NCBI GenBank assembly: GCA_002383325.1
Contig: DFYJ01000140.1
Location: 2,162 to 15,871, forward strand
Source of the DNA: Candidatus Aminicenantes bacterium UBA4085
GTDB lineage: Bacteria; Acidobacteriota; Aminicenantia; Aminicenantales; UBA4085
Direction of reading: 5' to 3'
DNA length: 13,710 bases
Part shown: positions 13,667 through 13,710 of the stretch, in pieces
Layout of the letters: each line of letters opens with the position of its first letter
How positions within the stretch are numbered: position 1 is the first letter of the stretch
The notes under the pieces: model-generated
Seen by the model: only the letters and a program-made list of their open reading frames with translations
What the model was told of the DNA's origin: nothing
Database searches by the model: none
Position numbers and translations under genes: made by a program

Positions 13667-13710
13667 CCGCCCGGCCGGGGACGGGCGGGGCGGCCTGGGG
13701 CCCTGCGGCG
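13663..13710 (-). other. Possible 3' end of an upstream gene coupled to rnc
   Basis: On the minus strand one frame stays open from the window edge and stops at TGA 13665-13663, overlapping the rnc ATG by 4 bp (ATGA). The tail would read RRRAPGRPARPRPGG. In many bacteria fabF precedes rnc and FabF ends near Phe-Arg-Arg, which would suit the first residues, but 15 codons are too few to identify it. The Arg/Pro-rich tail could also be untranslated GC-rich sequence. Confidence 0.25.

Noticed and set aside
1..13710. tRNA, rRNA, CRISPR, insertion-sequence or phage signals
   Set aside because: No cloverleaf, rRNA motif, regularly spaced repeat, transposase or integrase motif was seen, and nearly all sequence is accounted for by coding genes.

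Overview
The window is a GC-rich, gene-dense stretch of bacterial chromosome with 11 recognisable protein genes plus two that run off the ends. No RNA genes, mobile elements or CRISPR arrays are visible. The gene content and lack of phage or transposon genes suggest an ordinary chromosomal segment of an uncultured bacterium. The combination of DUF6599, DUF362, an AmrS-like radical SAM protein and a membrane spermidine-synthase-like protein, with high GC, suggests the Acidobacteriota / Candidatus Aminicenantes neighbourhood. That placement is inference from memory of the families and was not tested by a search.

Layout, left to right. (1) The 5' part of a YjbQ/UPF0047 gene leaves the window on the minus strand. 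(2) Divergent from it is a two-gene plus-strand operon: an exported NodB-like polysaccharide-deacetylase-fold protein, overlapped by 4 bp by a multi-pass acyltransferase of the HGSNAT/NagX type (COG4299). (3) Convergent with that operon is a secreted protein with two complete SGNH/GDSL hydrolase domains, under its own promoter. (4) A compact minus-strand operon follows, transcribed DUF362, then AmrS-like radical SAM protein with a twin-arginine signal, then a polytopic membrane protein with an embedded spermidine-synthase-like domain. Its junctions overlap. (5) Divergent from DUF362, across 100 bp holding back-to-back promoters, is a secreted DUF6599 protein. (6) A minus-strand signalling unit encodes a receiver-GGDEF diguanylate cyclase and an Hpt domain in an overlapping frame, joined at a run of six C. 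(7) Divergent from it is an AI-2E-type membrane transporter. (8) Convergent with the transporter is rnc (RNase III), possibly coupled to an upstream gene that leaves the window.

How the genes may work together. The deacetylase-like and acyltransferase-like proteins look like a pair acting on acetyl groups of an envelope or extracellular amino sugar. The DUF362/AmrS/synthase operon with divergent DUF6599 is the best candidate for an undescribed system: it resembles the AmmeMemoRadiSam theme but has no Memo or AMMECR1 gene here, and its radical SAM member carries an export-type signal. The REC-GGDEF and Hpt proteins would form a phosphorelay controlling c-di-GMP.

Sigma-70-like promoters can be read in four intergenic regions. 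In three cases (double-SGNH, DUF362 and AI-2E genes) the -10 element lies 6 to 8 bp from the start codon with little or no usable Shine-Dalgarno sequence, which suggests leaderless mRNAs.
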